64,000 nt of DNA, taken from Epichloe hybrida (Eukaryota; Ascomycota; Sordariomycetes; Hypocreales; Clavicipitaceae). Shown piece after piece: positions 22,776 through 34,303 of the stretch. Each line of letters starts with the position of its first letter. Position 1 is the first letter of the stretch. The DNA is taken from assembly GCA_019022495.1 (NCBI GenBank), contig JAFEKR010000028.1:620001-684000 (forward strand), written 5' to 3'. The notes beneath the pieces are model-generated. The model was not told the DNA's origin, did not search any database, and saw only the letters and a list, made by a program, of their open reading frames with translations. The translations under genes and the position numbers were made by a program.

Positions 22776-25700
22776 TTACTTCAACTTAGCCTTCAGCTTG
22801 CCAAGCATGACACTCAAGCGATTCTTCTTCTTGTCGCCCATGGTGCTGCCAGCAGGTTTGGCCTCGCTACCGCTGCCGTTGGCGGCAGCAGCTGTGGTGG
22901 TGGAGGAAGGCTCCATTATCTTCGTCTCCGTGCCATTGGCGGCAGTGGGTGTGGCCGTGGTGTTAGCCGTAGTGGAGGGAATTTCAGTCGTCGTCGCCGC
23001 AGCTGCTGAAGCAGTGGTAGTGGTAGCGGCAGCGGGATGTGTCTCAGCAGGCTTCACGTCGACAGGCTTATCATCAACAGCCTTCACGGCCACAGGCTCA
23101 GTCTCGACAGGCTTGGTCATAACGGGCGTGGACTCGGTAACTTTGGTGTCAGCGGCCGGGGAAGACTTGGTGACATCGCTAACAGCGGGTGCCTCCTTGA
23201 CCTCCTTCAGGAGCTCAGACTCAACAGCCCTCTTGTCCTGGACGGCAGAGGTACTGACAGCCGCCTCGGGGCTCTTGCCAGCTTCGGCAATGGACTCCTT
23301 GACTTCCCTGGGGACCGCGGGAGAGACATTTTCAGTGGGGCTGTCCGTCTTTTCGGTGGCAAGAGCATTCTGGGCAGAAACAGGGAGACTGTTCTTGACG
23401 GAATCGGGGAGGTTCTTGCTGACGATTTCAGCCGTCGCGTTCTTGGCATCGTTGACGGCGGGTGCGGCATCCGTGGAGAACTTGTTGACGGCGGCAACGG
23501 CAGCGGCGACGGCGGCACCACCAGTAGCGGCAGCAGCGCCGAGAACAGTTCCAGTATTTTCCTTCTTCTCAGTTCCGACGCCAGCGGTGCCGACAGATGT
23601 TGCGGGAGCTTCAGGGACAATGTTCTTGATCTCCTCCTCGACCTTGGCCTTATCCTTGACCTCTTCAGGCATAGTAGACGCCTTGGGAGCAACACTAGCC
23701 TTCTCCTGGCTCTCCTTCACAACATCAGGGACCTTGGGTTCCAAAGGTACCTGGCCGGCGAGGGCAGCAGTGGTGGAGCCAGCACCAACGGAGTTGATGG
23801 TAGCATTGGTAGCATCAGGGACCTTGGATTCCAAAGGTACCTGGCCGGCGAGGGCAGCAGTGGTGGAGCCAGCACCAACGGAGTTGATGGTAGCATTGGT
23901 AACATCAGTCTGCTCGCCCATGAACAAGCTCGACTCGGGAATCATGACGCCGGACACTGAAGGGGCCTCGGTGCCCAGAGCAGGAGCAGTAGGAAGTGCG
24001 TCGCTCTTCTCATACGATGCCTTGTCAAGCTTCACATGCTCATTGACATTCTGAGAAGTCAACGATTCGGGAATCTTCTCACCGGGAGCGAGCGTGATAG
24101 GGTTTCCAAATCCGGCGGTGGCGGGCAGCGGGTTGATGCTGACAGTCTTATTCTCCCAATCGGCACCCTCGTTGGACGGGGTGGAGGGGAAACCACCGGG
24201 AACATCGGAAGGGGTCGCCATGGCTTCACTGGCTCCCGCAATTTCGGGCGCAGCGGCGGCGGCAGCAACGGCAGCAGGCTGTGCGGGCGTGGCCTCAGCA
24301 CCGGCCTGTTTGGTGGCGACCTTGCCTTTCTTGTTGTTGTTGTTGTTCTTCTTACCCATGTCGGCGACGGTGGTGGATTCAGGGGTGACGGTGTTGATGA
24401 ATGGAGCTGGGACGAGATCTGAGCCTGGCGCAGGTGTCGGCTTAACCAGGTCCTCGGAAGTCAAGAAATTGTTGACGTTTCCTTCGTGGTCGGGCTCGTA
24501 CGGGTAGGACTCGTTGATGATCCAGTTGTTATCGACAACGAACTAAATAGCAGGAAAGAACAGAGAATCAACAGTTAGCTGCAATCCCGACCTAGAGACG
24601 ACGTGAAAGCGCGCCAATGGACTGAAAAGACCGGTGCTGAAATGGAAGCAAAAGAAAAAAAAAGAAAAAAAGTGAACCACAGGCGTGCGGAGCGCACAGG
24701 GCGGGCGTGACGTGAGATATAGGCAAGCGGGGAGGCTGGCGCAAGGGGCTGGCCACGGCACTGGCCAGTTGTGTGTTGCTGGTGGGTCCAGCGTCGTGTG
24801 CGGAAGGGCTTTTTGCGACTGATTGCGCGTGAGTGAGGCTGGGGCTTTTGTTGGCGACCGGACTAATATGCACCCAGATGTCTCCAATATACGGACTATT
24901 ATCGAGCAAGCAAATCCGAGCCATACTTTGCAGGCCATCAAATGGCCCGTGCCTGTGTCATCTGCCACAGCTCCTGCATGTCAAAAGATTGAGGCGGCCG
25001 GGAATGCTCTCGTTTGCTCTCCTCCGGTAATGCTCCGTACAGCATGGCCTAATCGTCGGGTCTGCACTGTGTGTGTGTCGGGGTTTTGTTGGTCGCAGTT
25101 GACCGACAATGCCACCGCCGCAGAGATTGCGGTGCGGGCCTGACAAGGTTGTGGCTCATTTGTTTGACGAAAGCGGCCGGAGGGCACTAGTGCTCGATGT
25201 TGGCCTTGGTAGCGGGACATGCCTTTTGTCTTCATGGGACGACTTCCGACACCAGCCAAGACACAGAAAGCCTGGTTGTTGGTGTGTGTGTGCGTGCATG
25301 CTTACGGCTGCTGATGGCATAGCATCAGGCCAAGTGCAAGTGGTACGTTGACGGGCTGGTCGGCCTTGTTTCACTTGTTGTTCTGATTGACTTTGTACAC
25401 TCGGTCCGTCCCAGAGCGCATGTAGCGGCCGCATCCAGCGCCAATGTTCAAAATTAGCCGTCAATGGTGTCTGATGGATGTGATCGCACTGTCGACGGAG
25501 CCCGCTTCCTGTGCCAGAGGGAACCCCTTGTATGCCGGTTTTTGTTTGCAATTCGACAAACAAATGCACCGATAGCGTCGTGGAGGCGCAGCAATTTTCG
25601 GCCAGGGGGCAGCAATGTGAATGAGGTACGGTCCGTAGCTGATGACACTTTCTCTGCTGCCAATATTGGATCCATTTGTCGTAACCCCTGCCACGTCCCA

Positions 25701-26575
25701 CGTCCCATGATAATTTGCAGTCCGCCTTCCTCGCAAGCTCAGCTTTTCATCCGTCTAGATAGAAAACGAAGACAAGGGCGAGGACTTGGCAATTAACGAT
25801 GATTCATATTGTCGCATTGCATGACCGACCAAAGATTGGAGGGTAAGCTCTCAAGCATGTCAACTTGCGTGTATGCGCGCGCGCGCCGTGCAATTCCAGG
25901 AACCGTGCCTCATTGCGCTGTAATCCGTATTGTCGGCAGCATGGAAACTTGTCGTCCTCGAATGGGTCGGCAAGCTCGGCAACTCCAGAATAGCTGTGGT
26001 GGCAACTATGGGTGGTGGCGGCTGCGCGATCGCAGAGAGGAGGTACCCAGACCAAGTCGTCATGGAGCGCTTGTTGGCTTCTGCAGTTGAGATCCAAGCC
26101 CGAGCGAGCCGAAAATGAAATTATACAATAGGGAAGGAGGCTGAAGCAAACATCAAGCATGTCAACTTACCTTGTAGTATATTTTGTTTGCCGCATCTTT
26201 TTCTGAAAACTGTACAGTCTTCTGGAAGATGCCGCGGTCTTTCTCGAGTTTTACTGATTTAGTCCACCCATCGAAGGAGCCGGTGACGAGAACATCGGAT
26301 GGATCAGTGGTGGGATTCGCCCTGCAAATGCACAAATGATACGGTCAGCCAGGCCCGCAAGTCGTCGGACTTGATAGGACTTGATAGGAGGTCGAATCTT
26401 GCTTCCCAACAAGTGTTGCTACGACCTCTGTTGTCGTGTCATTGCACGGATGACTGGGCTGGACGTCCGAAGCTTGGTCGTTGGGCGCGAGCGCAGGCGA
26501 GCGAGATCTGGAGAAAGACCATTGAAGGCAGGAGAGAGAGCTTTGCACTTACCACTTGAACGTAAAGCTGCCCAT
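22776..26575 (-). CDS. AMPK-type glycogen-binding (CBM48/E-set) protein, Crp1/Mdg1-like
   Basis: Three exons: 26575-26553 (MGSFTFKW), 26321-26171 and 24542-22776. Introns are 231 and 1628 nt, and the product is 646 aa. Residues 1-85 form the small beta-sandwich seen in AMPK-beta and yeast Crp1/Mdg1 (VLVTGSFDGWTKSVKLEK; IYYKFVVDNNWIIN; last part YEPDHEGNVNNFL). The domain is complete only if both introns are removed, and the long intron has a good acceptor (TATTTAG) and a GCTAAC branch site. The rest is low complexity: an Asn/Lys run, Ala/Pro/Thr/Val-rich segments, a tandem 30-aa duplication and a basic end (GDKKKNRLSVMLGKLKAKLK). Yeast relatives are linked to pheromone signalling and cruciform-DNA binding; the role here is unknown. 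Confidence 0.85.
23727..23908 (-). repeat. Tandem 90-bp in-frame duplication (30-aa unit)
   Basis: Within the CBM48 gene, the protein unit containing NATINSVGAGSTTAALAGQ and VPLE(S/P)KVPD occurs twice in immediate succession. DNA copies are nearly identical, implying a recent duplication. Edges are approximate. Confidence 0.85.
24543..26170 (-). other. Unusually long (1.6 kb) intron of the CBM48 gene
   Basis: All other introns in this window are about 17-350 nt. This one separates the two halves of a single small beta-sandwich domain. It carries only short overlapping frames; I recognise no gene, RNA or mobile element inside it. The start side contains GTAAGTTGACATG. Confidence 0.75.
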
Positions 26576-29059
26576 GGTCACAACGTCACAACGCAGGCAC
26601 GAGTAGCAAGAGATGCGTATGCAGAGGAGAGGCTTGCGACAGTCGACCTGTTCTACTCTTCTGCCAGGCAGCAACAGGAAAGGCGGAAGAGCGTTTTCCT
26701 GGGGGATTTTTTTTTGTTGGGAGGGTGTTGGCCTTTATTTTAGACTGGCGGCGTTTGCCTATCTCTTGCGCATCCTCTCCCTCCGCCTGCAAGCGCGCGG
26801 CCGGTGCAGCGGGCGGAGGTGGCTGGCATAAAGCGGTCAACTGCATGGTCAATGGTCATTCAATCGGCTGGTCCCTCTTTGGTGTTTACCAGCCAGCGCT
26901 CGCGAGGTTCGATTGCATGTCCGCTCCTCTCCAATCGTCCCCATGCGTCATCTTTTCCGAGCGTCGTGCCCGAACCAAATGAGGTAATCTACATTTCATG
27001 CTACGTACGTCACGAAGACGTGCCTGCAACCAATGCTTTCACGGGCAGCGTAGATCCAGCACCAGCCAAGCAAGCTCCGGTGGCTCCGTAATAGAAGCAG
27101 CTAACGACGTGGAGTTGCGCGCCAAGCGGAGCTTTCCCTTCCTGGTACTGGAAGCGAGAGTAAAATTCTGCCAGCCGGAGCCCTCACATGGGCCGGGCGC
27201 CTGAGGCCACTCTGCCACTCTTTGTCCATGTATACTTACACAAGACGAAAGATCATAATCGGACCGTGTAATAATTATAATAACTGATATCTTTACCTTG
27301 TTTCATCCTACTTCCAATCATTATTTAAATAATAATATTTTTGATTTACTTACTAGTAATAGTCAGGTCAGGTGTTGGGCCAGGTCGGGTCTCTCATAGG
27401 GGGCACCTGATAACCTGACGGCTCGGCTCGCTTCAGCTCGCTGACAGGCAGTGACCACTGACAGCAAGTGATCCCGCCCTTGTTATGTCTCCACAACTCG
27501 GCCGCAGCGTTTTCAGGCCTATTCGGTCTCATCTACTCCGTACGCTTGCTACAACAAGGCGGATATTGTTGGAGGCCGGCGCTCTGTGGCTTGAGAGCTG
27601 AAGAACGCTGTGACATTGATACATGATATGCAATAACAAGTCTGGTAGCTCAAGGCACGATGGTGTAAATGTGAGTTGAGTGTCTTTTTCTTGCAGTAGT
27701 CTAGACCCCACGACGGGCACAATCTCGCCTCGAATCACTCTAACGAGGCTGTCATGAAAGCTCTCGATGCATGGGATGATACCTGCGGGTACCTTCATTT
27801 TTTTGGCTGGGGCAAAGACGTTTTTGACTTTGAAGATCTCAACACAGCTGGCATAATGGAGCATGATGCCTCTTTAACCCAAAGCGATGAGACGGCTCAG
27901 GACAAGAACCCTGCTGTTGCTCCAGCGCTCATATCTGCCTTGCTGGATGACAGAGAACGAACCATCTCAAAATCGTGTCCACTGCAAAAAGGCGTCATAG
28001 AGTAGAGGCAAAGTCGATGCCAAAGAAGTTGTCAGCACGAGAGCAAGCAACTGCTTGCTTTGAGGCAAGCTTTGTGCTCATGAGGATGATGTCAGAAGCC
28101 GTAACCTCCTGCATCTACGCTTCCCTCTTCCATAATCTGGACTGCCCCGGAGAATCGCGTAAAGACCTCGGCTGTTTGAGGAGAGGCTGCCGTATGAGCT
28201 TGGCTTGGAGGCGTTCGCAAAGGTGGCTGGCTTTGTCGGACTTGTTTCCGATAATCTATGCGATACATGATGAGAAGGTGGCTTAGAGGTCAGGCGTTTC
28301 GCCATAAATGTTACTCTTTGAGCATTATTTTTGGCCTTCTCAAGAGATCTGCAAGACAAGATAGGAAGAGGATATCCCTGTAGCAGGCGGGCCTGATGCT
28401 GTAGTTGAAGGACGACTTCTGCGTAAAGATATTCGCGCAAGATACCATGTCGGCAGTGCATACCCAAATCTATTCCTTCCTGCATAACTTTTTCATAAAA
28501 TTGGAATAATTGTCACGACGTTTTCAGGCTTTCGCTCACCCCAGGTGTTCCAGACGAAGGGAGGTATTTCAAATCGTCGATCGTGGTCACTTGCTCCATC
28601 ACGTGAAGGCGATGACTAAACGTCATTGCTTCCCTCATAACAACCACCCAAAAGCATCGACTTCTTGTCACGATTCGCCCTGCAGACTCTGACCTGTTCG
28701 GCCTTGCTCCACCACCAACTGCCGGGGTCCGTCCCAGTTGGGCCCCCTCTCGCCAGAGTCATCACTTTTCAAATCTCCCCTTCAGCTAGCCGGTGCGCCT
28801 TTTCATCCCCTATTGAATATAGCGATTGAAGACCCTTTTTTCGTTTTTCTTTTCGACTGGACTTGTGCTTGGCTCGCCAGGTGCAAGGAGGGAAGCCTGC
28901 CCGAGACGCGAGCGTGTCGCGTCCTTCAGGATAACTTTGGAGGCATGGTGACTATCATTCCTACCAATATCCTATCCCACCGCCATCTTCCTACTCCTCG
29001 TCTTCTCATCGTCTCGCCTGTGACCCGTATCTCTTCGGCTGGCACTGCACAGGCCGGCC
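26576..29059. other. Intergenic region with a short AT-rich patch; no gene recognised
   Basis: About 2.5 kb between divergent genes. 27240-27360 is abruptly AT-rich compared with its flanks, perhaps a small decayed repeat. 27750-28300 has frames of about 80-100 codons on both strands without motifs I can name. 28690-29059 is C/T-rich and probably the promoter and leader of the RING gene. TCCGTA motifs occur near 27080 and 27535. Confidence 0.5.
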
Positions 29060-31039
29060 ATGAATCCTTCGAACATCGTTGTGGGCAAGAGCCTTTCGAC
29101 GCCACCGAGCTATCCAGCACAGGCACAGGTCGGCCCTCCCACGTCAAGCTTTGAATCATCCCGTCGTCCCGGTCAGCCCGGAGCCTCATCTTCTCAGCCT
29201 ACGCCACGCAAGGGGCAAGCCTTGCGAAAGCAGCACAAGAATCAGCGGCGACCCAGTACCGGCCAGGGAGCACAGAGTAACCCCGACGAGTATGACAGTA
29301 TGGCCGAGCTGAGAGCTGTCCGTAATCCATCGAGCAGGAGGGGTCAGACATCAATAACTCATCTCCTCAATTTCACGACATCTGGGCCATTTCAAGACCA
29401 CAGCTACCATCCAAGATCACATCGCCGCAATCCCACTTGGGGACCCGGGTCCGGCCACCACGCTGCAGACAAAGCGAGATATGTTCATTCGAATTATCGA
29501 TTTGTGGTGTCTCCCGAAGGATCCTACAAGAACCACGAGGCAGATGCCGATGTTTTTCTCGATTGGAACAATGTCCTGCAGATAATTGCGTCGTCAGAAT
29601 CGCAGACAGCATCTTGTCCCATTTGCCTTTCAGATCCGGTCGCTCCGCGCATGGCCAAGTGCGGGCACATCTTCTGTCTGCCATGTTTGATCCGGTTCAT
29701 GAACTCTAGCAGCGATGATGATGCGAAATCGGGAAGGGGCTCTCGATTTAAGAAATGCCCCATTTGCGAGGATACAGTCTACCTGCATGACGTGCGGCCA
29801 GTCCGGTTCTATGCCGGGCAGGAGAGCCCCCTCCCTCGCGTGGGAGACGATGTTGTTTTGCGTCTCATGGCGAGAAAGGCGACGTCCACTCTGGCGTTGC
29901 CACGCGAAGGCGGTGCTGAAGTGCTGCATTCCAGTGACGAAATACCATGGCACTATGCCGCAAATGACTTGGACTATTCCAGGATTATGAAAGGCACCCC
30001 AGACTACATGGCAAATCAATTTGAGGAGGAGATTGCAGCCCTTCTAAAGCAAGAGAAGGAGGATGAGACGCTGTTTGGTGTGGATTCTGAATGGAGTCAA
30101 AAGGCTGTCAGGGCCATCCAGGCAACGAAAGAAAAACCCAATGTGCTGCAGTCGGCCGTTTCGACGGACTCAAGCCTTACCTCAGCGGCTGCCAAACTAT
30201 CATCAGATGCTGAATTTTTCTTTTACAGCGCCCCGCCGCATTTGTACCTGTCACCCCTGGACATCAGAATTCTCAAGGCGAAATATGGCGCATTTTCAGC
30301 ATTTCCATCCACACTCTTACCCCGCGTTGAGCACATTTCTACTGGTCACGTCGTCGACGACGTGCTTCGCAAGCGCGCCAAATACCTCGCGCATCTCCCT
30401 CACGGATGCATCATCAGCTTTCTTGAATGTGACTGGACGGACATTGTTCCAGCGGAAATACTGGAAACGTTTTCTGGCGAAATCGAGAGGCGGCGGAAGA
30501 GGAACCAGGAAAAGGCTACGCAAGAAGAGCGCGAGCGACTACAATCAGAACGTCTCGAGGCGGCCGCCCTTCGTGGTGCAATTGGCATTACTGGTCGACG
30601 TCACACTGCACTTGAACCACTGGAGGAAGATCAGACCCCAGTTCTGGATCTTTCCCAGTTTCAACCTCTGACTTCTCAGTCTGGTACCACACCACCGGAC
30701 CCAAGACCAGGCTTCGAAACATTTGCCTCCATGTCAACGAGCCCATCGACACAGCGGACGGTTTGGGGCACAAGAGTAGTACCAGCCTCTCCAGACTTGG
30801 AACCAACTCGCCCAACTGTGGATGATGGTTGGCTGAAAGAGGCAGATTTCTTGGACACTGCGGAGTTGGCCCTGCAGATCGAAGCCATTGAAGCGATCGG
30901 GAGTGATGATAAGCCCGTAGCAAGCGCCAGTACATCTGCTGAGGTTGAGAGTGTCGTTGCAGGTGGAGGCGGCAGGAAGAAGAAGAAGAAGCAGCAGAAG
31001 ATTACACTGATGAGTACAGGTGGCCGAAGAGGCAATTAA
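29060..31039 (+). CDS. RING-finger protein of the RNF10/Mag2 family
   Basis: 659 aa, intronless. The N-terminal ~150 residues are Ser/Pro/Arg-rich with LLNFTTSG and W-rich turns typical of this family. The RING is at ~186-236: C186-P-I-C, CGHIFCLPC, then after an Asp/Ser insertion KKCPICED. Just upstream is the conserved VHSNYRFVVSPEG...DWNNVLQI block seen in RNF10 and yeast Mag2. The C-terminal half includes FFYSAPPHLYLSPLDIRIL and a helical Arg/Glu-rich stretch (~470-510). It ends in a basic GGGGRKKKKKQQK tail. The family includes E3 ligases implicated in monoubiquitinating 40S proteins on stalled ribosomes (family knowledge); the activity here is inferred from an intact RING. The start codon opens the frame immediately after a pyrimidine-rich leader. 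Confidence 0.88.
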   Translation: MNPSNIVVGKSLSTPPSYPAQAQVGPPTSSFESSRRPGQPGASSSQPTPRKGQALRKQHKNQRRPSTGQGAQSNPDEYDSMAELRAVRNPSSRRGQTSITHLLNFTTSGPFQDHSYHPRSHRRNPTWGPGSGHHAADKARYVHSNYRFVVSPEGSYKNHEADADVFLDWNNVLQIIASSESQTASCPICLSDPVAPRMAKCGHIFCLPCLIRFMNSSSDDDAKSGRGSRFKKCPICEDTVYLHDVRPVRFYAGQESPLPRVGDDVVLRLMARKATSTLALPREGGAEVLHSSDEIPWHYAANDLDYSRIMKGTPDYMANQFEEEIAALLKQEKEDETLFGVDSEWSQKAVRAIQATKEKPNVLQSAVSTDSSLTSAAAKLSSDAEFFFYSAPPHLYLSPLDIRILKAKYGAFSAFPSTLLPRVEHISTGHVVDDVLRKRAKYLAHLPHGCIISFLECDWTDIVPAEILETFSGEIERRRKRNQEKATQEERERLQSERLEAAALRGAIGITGRRHTALEPLEEDQTPVLDLSQFQPLTSQSGTTPPDPRPGFETFASMSTSPSTQRTVWGTRVVPASPDLEPTRPTVDDGWLKEADFLDTAELALQIEAIEAIGSDDKPVASASTSAEVESVVAGGGGRKKKKKQQKITLMSTGGRRGN

Positions 31040-31638
31040 GACGGTACTCAAGACATGTTCGTTTCTAGCCATGGATATTTGTTTACATGTTCTGGAGTTT
31101 CAGTTCGAAGGCGCATGGAGTTGTTTGGTCTGGTTCCTGCTGCTTCTACTTGTTTATTCTCTTCACCGGAATACAGAACTTGAAACGGATACAAAAAACA
31201 AGGATCGGCACATGAAAGAGAAGACAGCGCTAAACTGGCAATGTAGCCACATTTGCGGTAAGGGGAGCGTGTTACACTCGCAGACTTTTCAAGACATCTT
31301 TTTCGCATCAAACAGATCCTCCATGAACATTAAATTACAGCGGGAATAGTTAGCTCAATACAACATCTCCACGATTGGCAATTGCCAATTTATCAACTCT
31401 ATGAATGACTTGTCTCCTCTTTTCTCAATGAGTGCTGTGACGGAGCCCTCTCTCTCGAGGAGTCAACGTGGACGCCGCAGATGGCCCCGCCACACCCACC
31501 CTCACAGCTGCGGGCGGTGAGCCCAAAAAAAAAAAATTCCCAATGGCAGATTAAGTTCATCAACTCTCTAATTATAAGTTACATGCTACACCACCACAAG
31601 AGGAGCAATACATTACACAAGGCGCCGTAACCAGGAGT
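31040..31638. other. Intergenic region between RING gene and MPP10
   Basis: 600 bp between tandem genes. It must hold the 3' UTR of the first and the promoter of the second. An A12 run lies near 31527. No other feature recognised. Confidence 0.5.
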
Positions 31639-33882
31639 ATGGCCGTAGCCACATCGCCGACTCTAACGTCGACGTCTCATACACTCAGCGGCCAGTCCCT
31701 CATGGCTCCCGCATCTACATCTGGCGCAAAGCCGTCGTCTGACATGGACATGACTACCTTTCTAGCCAGCCTGCGATCCCAAAATCGACACAAATTTATC
31801 GAACCTACTGCCGCTATCCCAAGTGCGTCACTGAATATCGTGAAAGATACCCTCGAAGCCTTTGCCGCGCAGGTCGGTGATCTCCAGCAGCAGCGATTAA
31901 AAGAAAGTAGAAAGCGCAAGCGAAGTGGGGAGAAGGGTCCGGCTGAGGGCGATGTGCTCAAGCTTAGAAAAGTGTACGTTGACGGATTTGAGACTGGCCA
32001 GGTGTGGCAACAGGCGAAGAAAATCATTGGCGGTGTTCTGGGGTTTGCGGATGGTCTGGTGGACGAGCTGGAGGAGGAAGGTGATGTTGTGGAAGATGCT
32101 AGGTCTGAGGATGTGGCACCTCGAAGTCTGTCATTTGGAGAGGATGGCTTTGAGGTGGATTCTGAGGATGATGATGATGTGAATGGCGAAATTGAGCAAG
32201 AGGACGATGAAGACGAAGACCAAGATGACGATGAACATGAAGAATATGGAGATTTTGAGGAAGACCTTGATGAAGATGAGGAGCTTCAAGATGGTGTGGA
32301 TCAGTCTGATAAAGACGAGAATGAGAACGACGAGGAAGAGGAAGAAGCCGACGAATTTGTGGAAGACCCCAATGGCCTCAATGATGGCTTTTTCTCCATT
32401 GACGACTTCAACAAGCAGACTCAGTGGTTCGAGGCTCAGGATGCCAGAGGCGATGCTACTACCGACCAAGCCAGTGACGACGAAGATATAGACTGGGGCG
32501 CTGATCCTCTGGCTGCGCCAAAGTCGACAAAGTCGATGACCAAGTCGTCTTGCAACCAAAGTGCTGCAGACGATGCTTCCGAGGACGAGGACGATGGCCC
32601 AACGTTTGGGGACATGGCTCTCGATGCACCAGAGGGCGCTAGCGACGACGAAGCCATGGACATGGAGAACGGCATTGGGGATGATGAAGGCAACGACTTC
32701 AACGCAAATGAAGTCTACTACAAGGACTTTTTCGCCCCGCCTCCCCGCAAAAACAAGACTGGCAAACCATTCAAGAAGAAGACCGTAAAATTCCAAACAG
32801 AGAGACCCAATGAAGAGGATACAGAACGGGCCATGGCTGATGTGAAACGCGATCTCTTCGAAGACGAGTCGGGCAACGAAGACTCGGACGATGCTTTGTC
32901 AGACGTGTCGGCCGGAGACCCGAAGTCAAGAAGATCGGCCCACGAGCGTCGCCAGGCCAAGCTCGCCGAAGAGATTCGCCAGCTTGAGGCCGCGTCGGTT
33001 GCCAAGCGAGAATGGACACTATCGGGTGAGGCCGCAGCGGCCGACAGACCCATGAACTCACTCCTCGAGCAAGATCTTGACTTCGAGCACGTTGGCAAGC
33101 CCGTTCCCGTCATCACTCCCGAAATCAGCGAAAGCATTGAGGACCTTATCAAAAGACGAATTCTCTCTCAAGAATTCGACGAGGTTCTCCGCCGCCGTCC
33201 CGACACCGACGGCCTCCCCGGCAACGCACGACGCGGTCTCGTCGAGGTTGACGACAGCAAATCCAGCAAGGGCCTCGCCGAAGTCTACGAGGAGGAGCAC
33301 ATAAAGAACGCCAACCCAGACACCTACATCAGCAAGTCTGACGAAAAGCTCCAAAAGGAAGAAAAGGAAATCGAAGCCATGTGGAAAGACGTTTCTGCGC
33401 GTCTCGACGCCCTCTCCTCCTGGCAATACAAGCCCAAGCCCGCAGCGCCCACTCTCAGCGTCGTCTCCGACATTGCCACCATCTCCATGGAAGATGCCCA
33501 GCCCACTACCGCACAAGCCGTCGCCGGCGGATCCTCCCGCATGGCGCCGCAGGAGGTCTACAAAGCCGGCGCGGACAAGGCCACCATCGCCAAGGGCGAA
33601 GTCGTCACAAAGGCAGGCATGCCCCTGTCGCGCGAAGAAATATCCCGCGAGGACAAGACCCACCGTCGCAGACGTCACAAGGAGCGCATCCGCAAGGCAG
33701 GCGGCGTGGATGCCCAGAAGGACAAGACGCTTGGCACGAGGGCCAAGATGCAGCGCGATACCATGGCGGAGCTCAAGAAGGGCGGCGTCAAGGTCATTAA
33801 TCGCAAGGGAGAAATCACGGATGTGGACGGGAACAAGGCCAAGGCCAAAAAGGCGGTTACCAGCGGTGGTTTCAAGCTGTGA
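31639..33882 (+). CDS. MPP10: U3 snoRNP protein Mpp10 (small-subunit processome)
   Basis: 747 aa, intronless. After a Ser/Thr-rich start, FLASLRSQNRHKFIEP opens the conserved region. Two long Asp/Glu tracts (~150-250 and ~280-345) flank the hallmark NDGFFSIDDFNKQTQWFE. YYKDFFAPPPRKNK follows. The C-terminal half carries HERRQAKLAEEIRQLE, the MNSLLEQDLDFEH element, IKRRILSQEFDEVLRR and SREEISREDKTHRRRRHKER. This order is diagnostic of Mpp10, which works with Imp3 and Imp4 in U3 snoRNA-dependent cleavage of pre-18S rRNA in the nucleolus (family knowledge). It converges on the NASP-like gene 420 bp away. Confidence 0.95.
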   Translation: MAVATSPTLTSTSHTLSGQSLMAPASTSGAKPSSDMDMTTFLASLRSQNRHKFIEPTAAIPSASLNIVKDTLEAFAAQVGDLQQQRLKESRKRKRSGEKGPAEGDVLKLRKVYVDGFETGQVWQQAKKIIGGVLGFADGLVDELEEEGDVVEDARSEDVAPRSLSFGEDGFEVDSEDDDDVNGEIEQEDDEDEDQDDDEHEEYGDFEEDLDEDEELQDGVDQSDKDENENDEEEEEADEFVEDPNGLNDGFFSIDDFNKQTQWFEAQDARGDATTDQASDDEDIDWGADPLAAPKSTKSMTKSSCNQSAADDASEDEDDGPTFGDMALDAPEGASDDEAMDMENGIGDDEGNDFNANEVYYKDFFAPPPRKNKTGKPFKKKTVKFQTERPNEEDTERAMADVKRDLFEDESGNEDSDDALSDVSAGDPKSRRSAHERRQAKLAEEIRQLEAASVAKREWTLSGEAAAADRPMNSLLEQDLDFEHVGKPVPVITPEISESIEDLIKRRILSQEFDEVLRRRPDTDGLPGNARRGLVEVDDSKSSKGLAEVYEEEHIKNANPDTYISKSDEKLQKEEKEIEAMWKDVSARLDALSSWQYKPKPAAPTLSVVSDIATISMEDAQPTTAQAVAGGSSRMAPQEVYKAGADKATIAKGEVVTKAGMPLSREEISREDKTHRRRRHKERIRKAGGVDAQKDKTLGTRAKMQRDTMAELKKGGVKVINRKGEITDVDGNKAKAKKAVTSGGFKL

Positions 33883-34303
33883 GGAAGAGGAGGGGAGACA
33901 ACAGGGAACTCGAAACGTTTCTGCTCCAAATTGGCTGGCATTGTAGTGGCGTTTGGGATAGATTTGTACGGACAATTTGTTTGTCATTATCACGTTAGTG
34001 TTTCGATGAAAATACTCGTTTGTGGTGCTTTTTTCTTGACTAGGTCCTGCCTGTACTGCCGTTGTGTTAATCGTGATTCGCGCACACACACACACACATG
34101 TATGGGAGAGCAGTTGATTTGAATCATGGTGCAATCAGAAGCAATGCTGGATCATGGGAGGTCCATTGTCAACCGCGCCCCCCCCCCCCCCCTTGACCGT
34201 AATATACATGAGCTTTTACATGATTTATTCCCGAAGAATGCACCTCCCCCATGGCGCCGTAACTCCAGAACTAGAATACCACTTCTACCCCTCTTGGCGG
34301 CCC
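33883..34303. other. Convergent 3' intergenic region
   Basis: 420 bp with a (CA)n tract near 34083-34098 and a C run near 34176-34192. No gene seen. Confidence 0.55.

Noticed and set aside
22798..24054. 418-codon open frame on the + strand
   Set aside because: Antisense shadow of the Ala/Thr/Val-rich exon of the CBM48 gene. The minus-strand frame joins to a recognised domain; this one has only low-complexity sequence.
27754..28485. Overlapping frames of 80-135 codons on both strands
   Set aside because: A faint likeness to fungal HeLo-type N-termini (GLEAFAKVAGFVGLVSDNL) could not be supported; frames break and no neighbouring domain follows.
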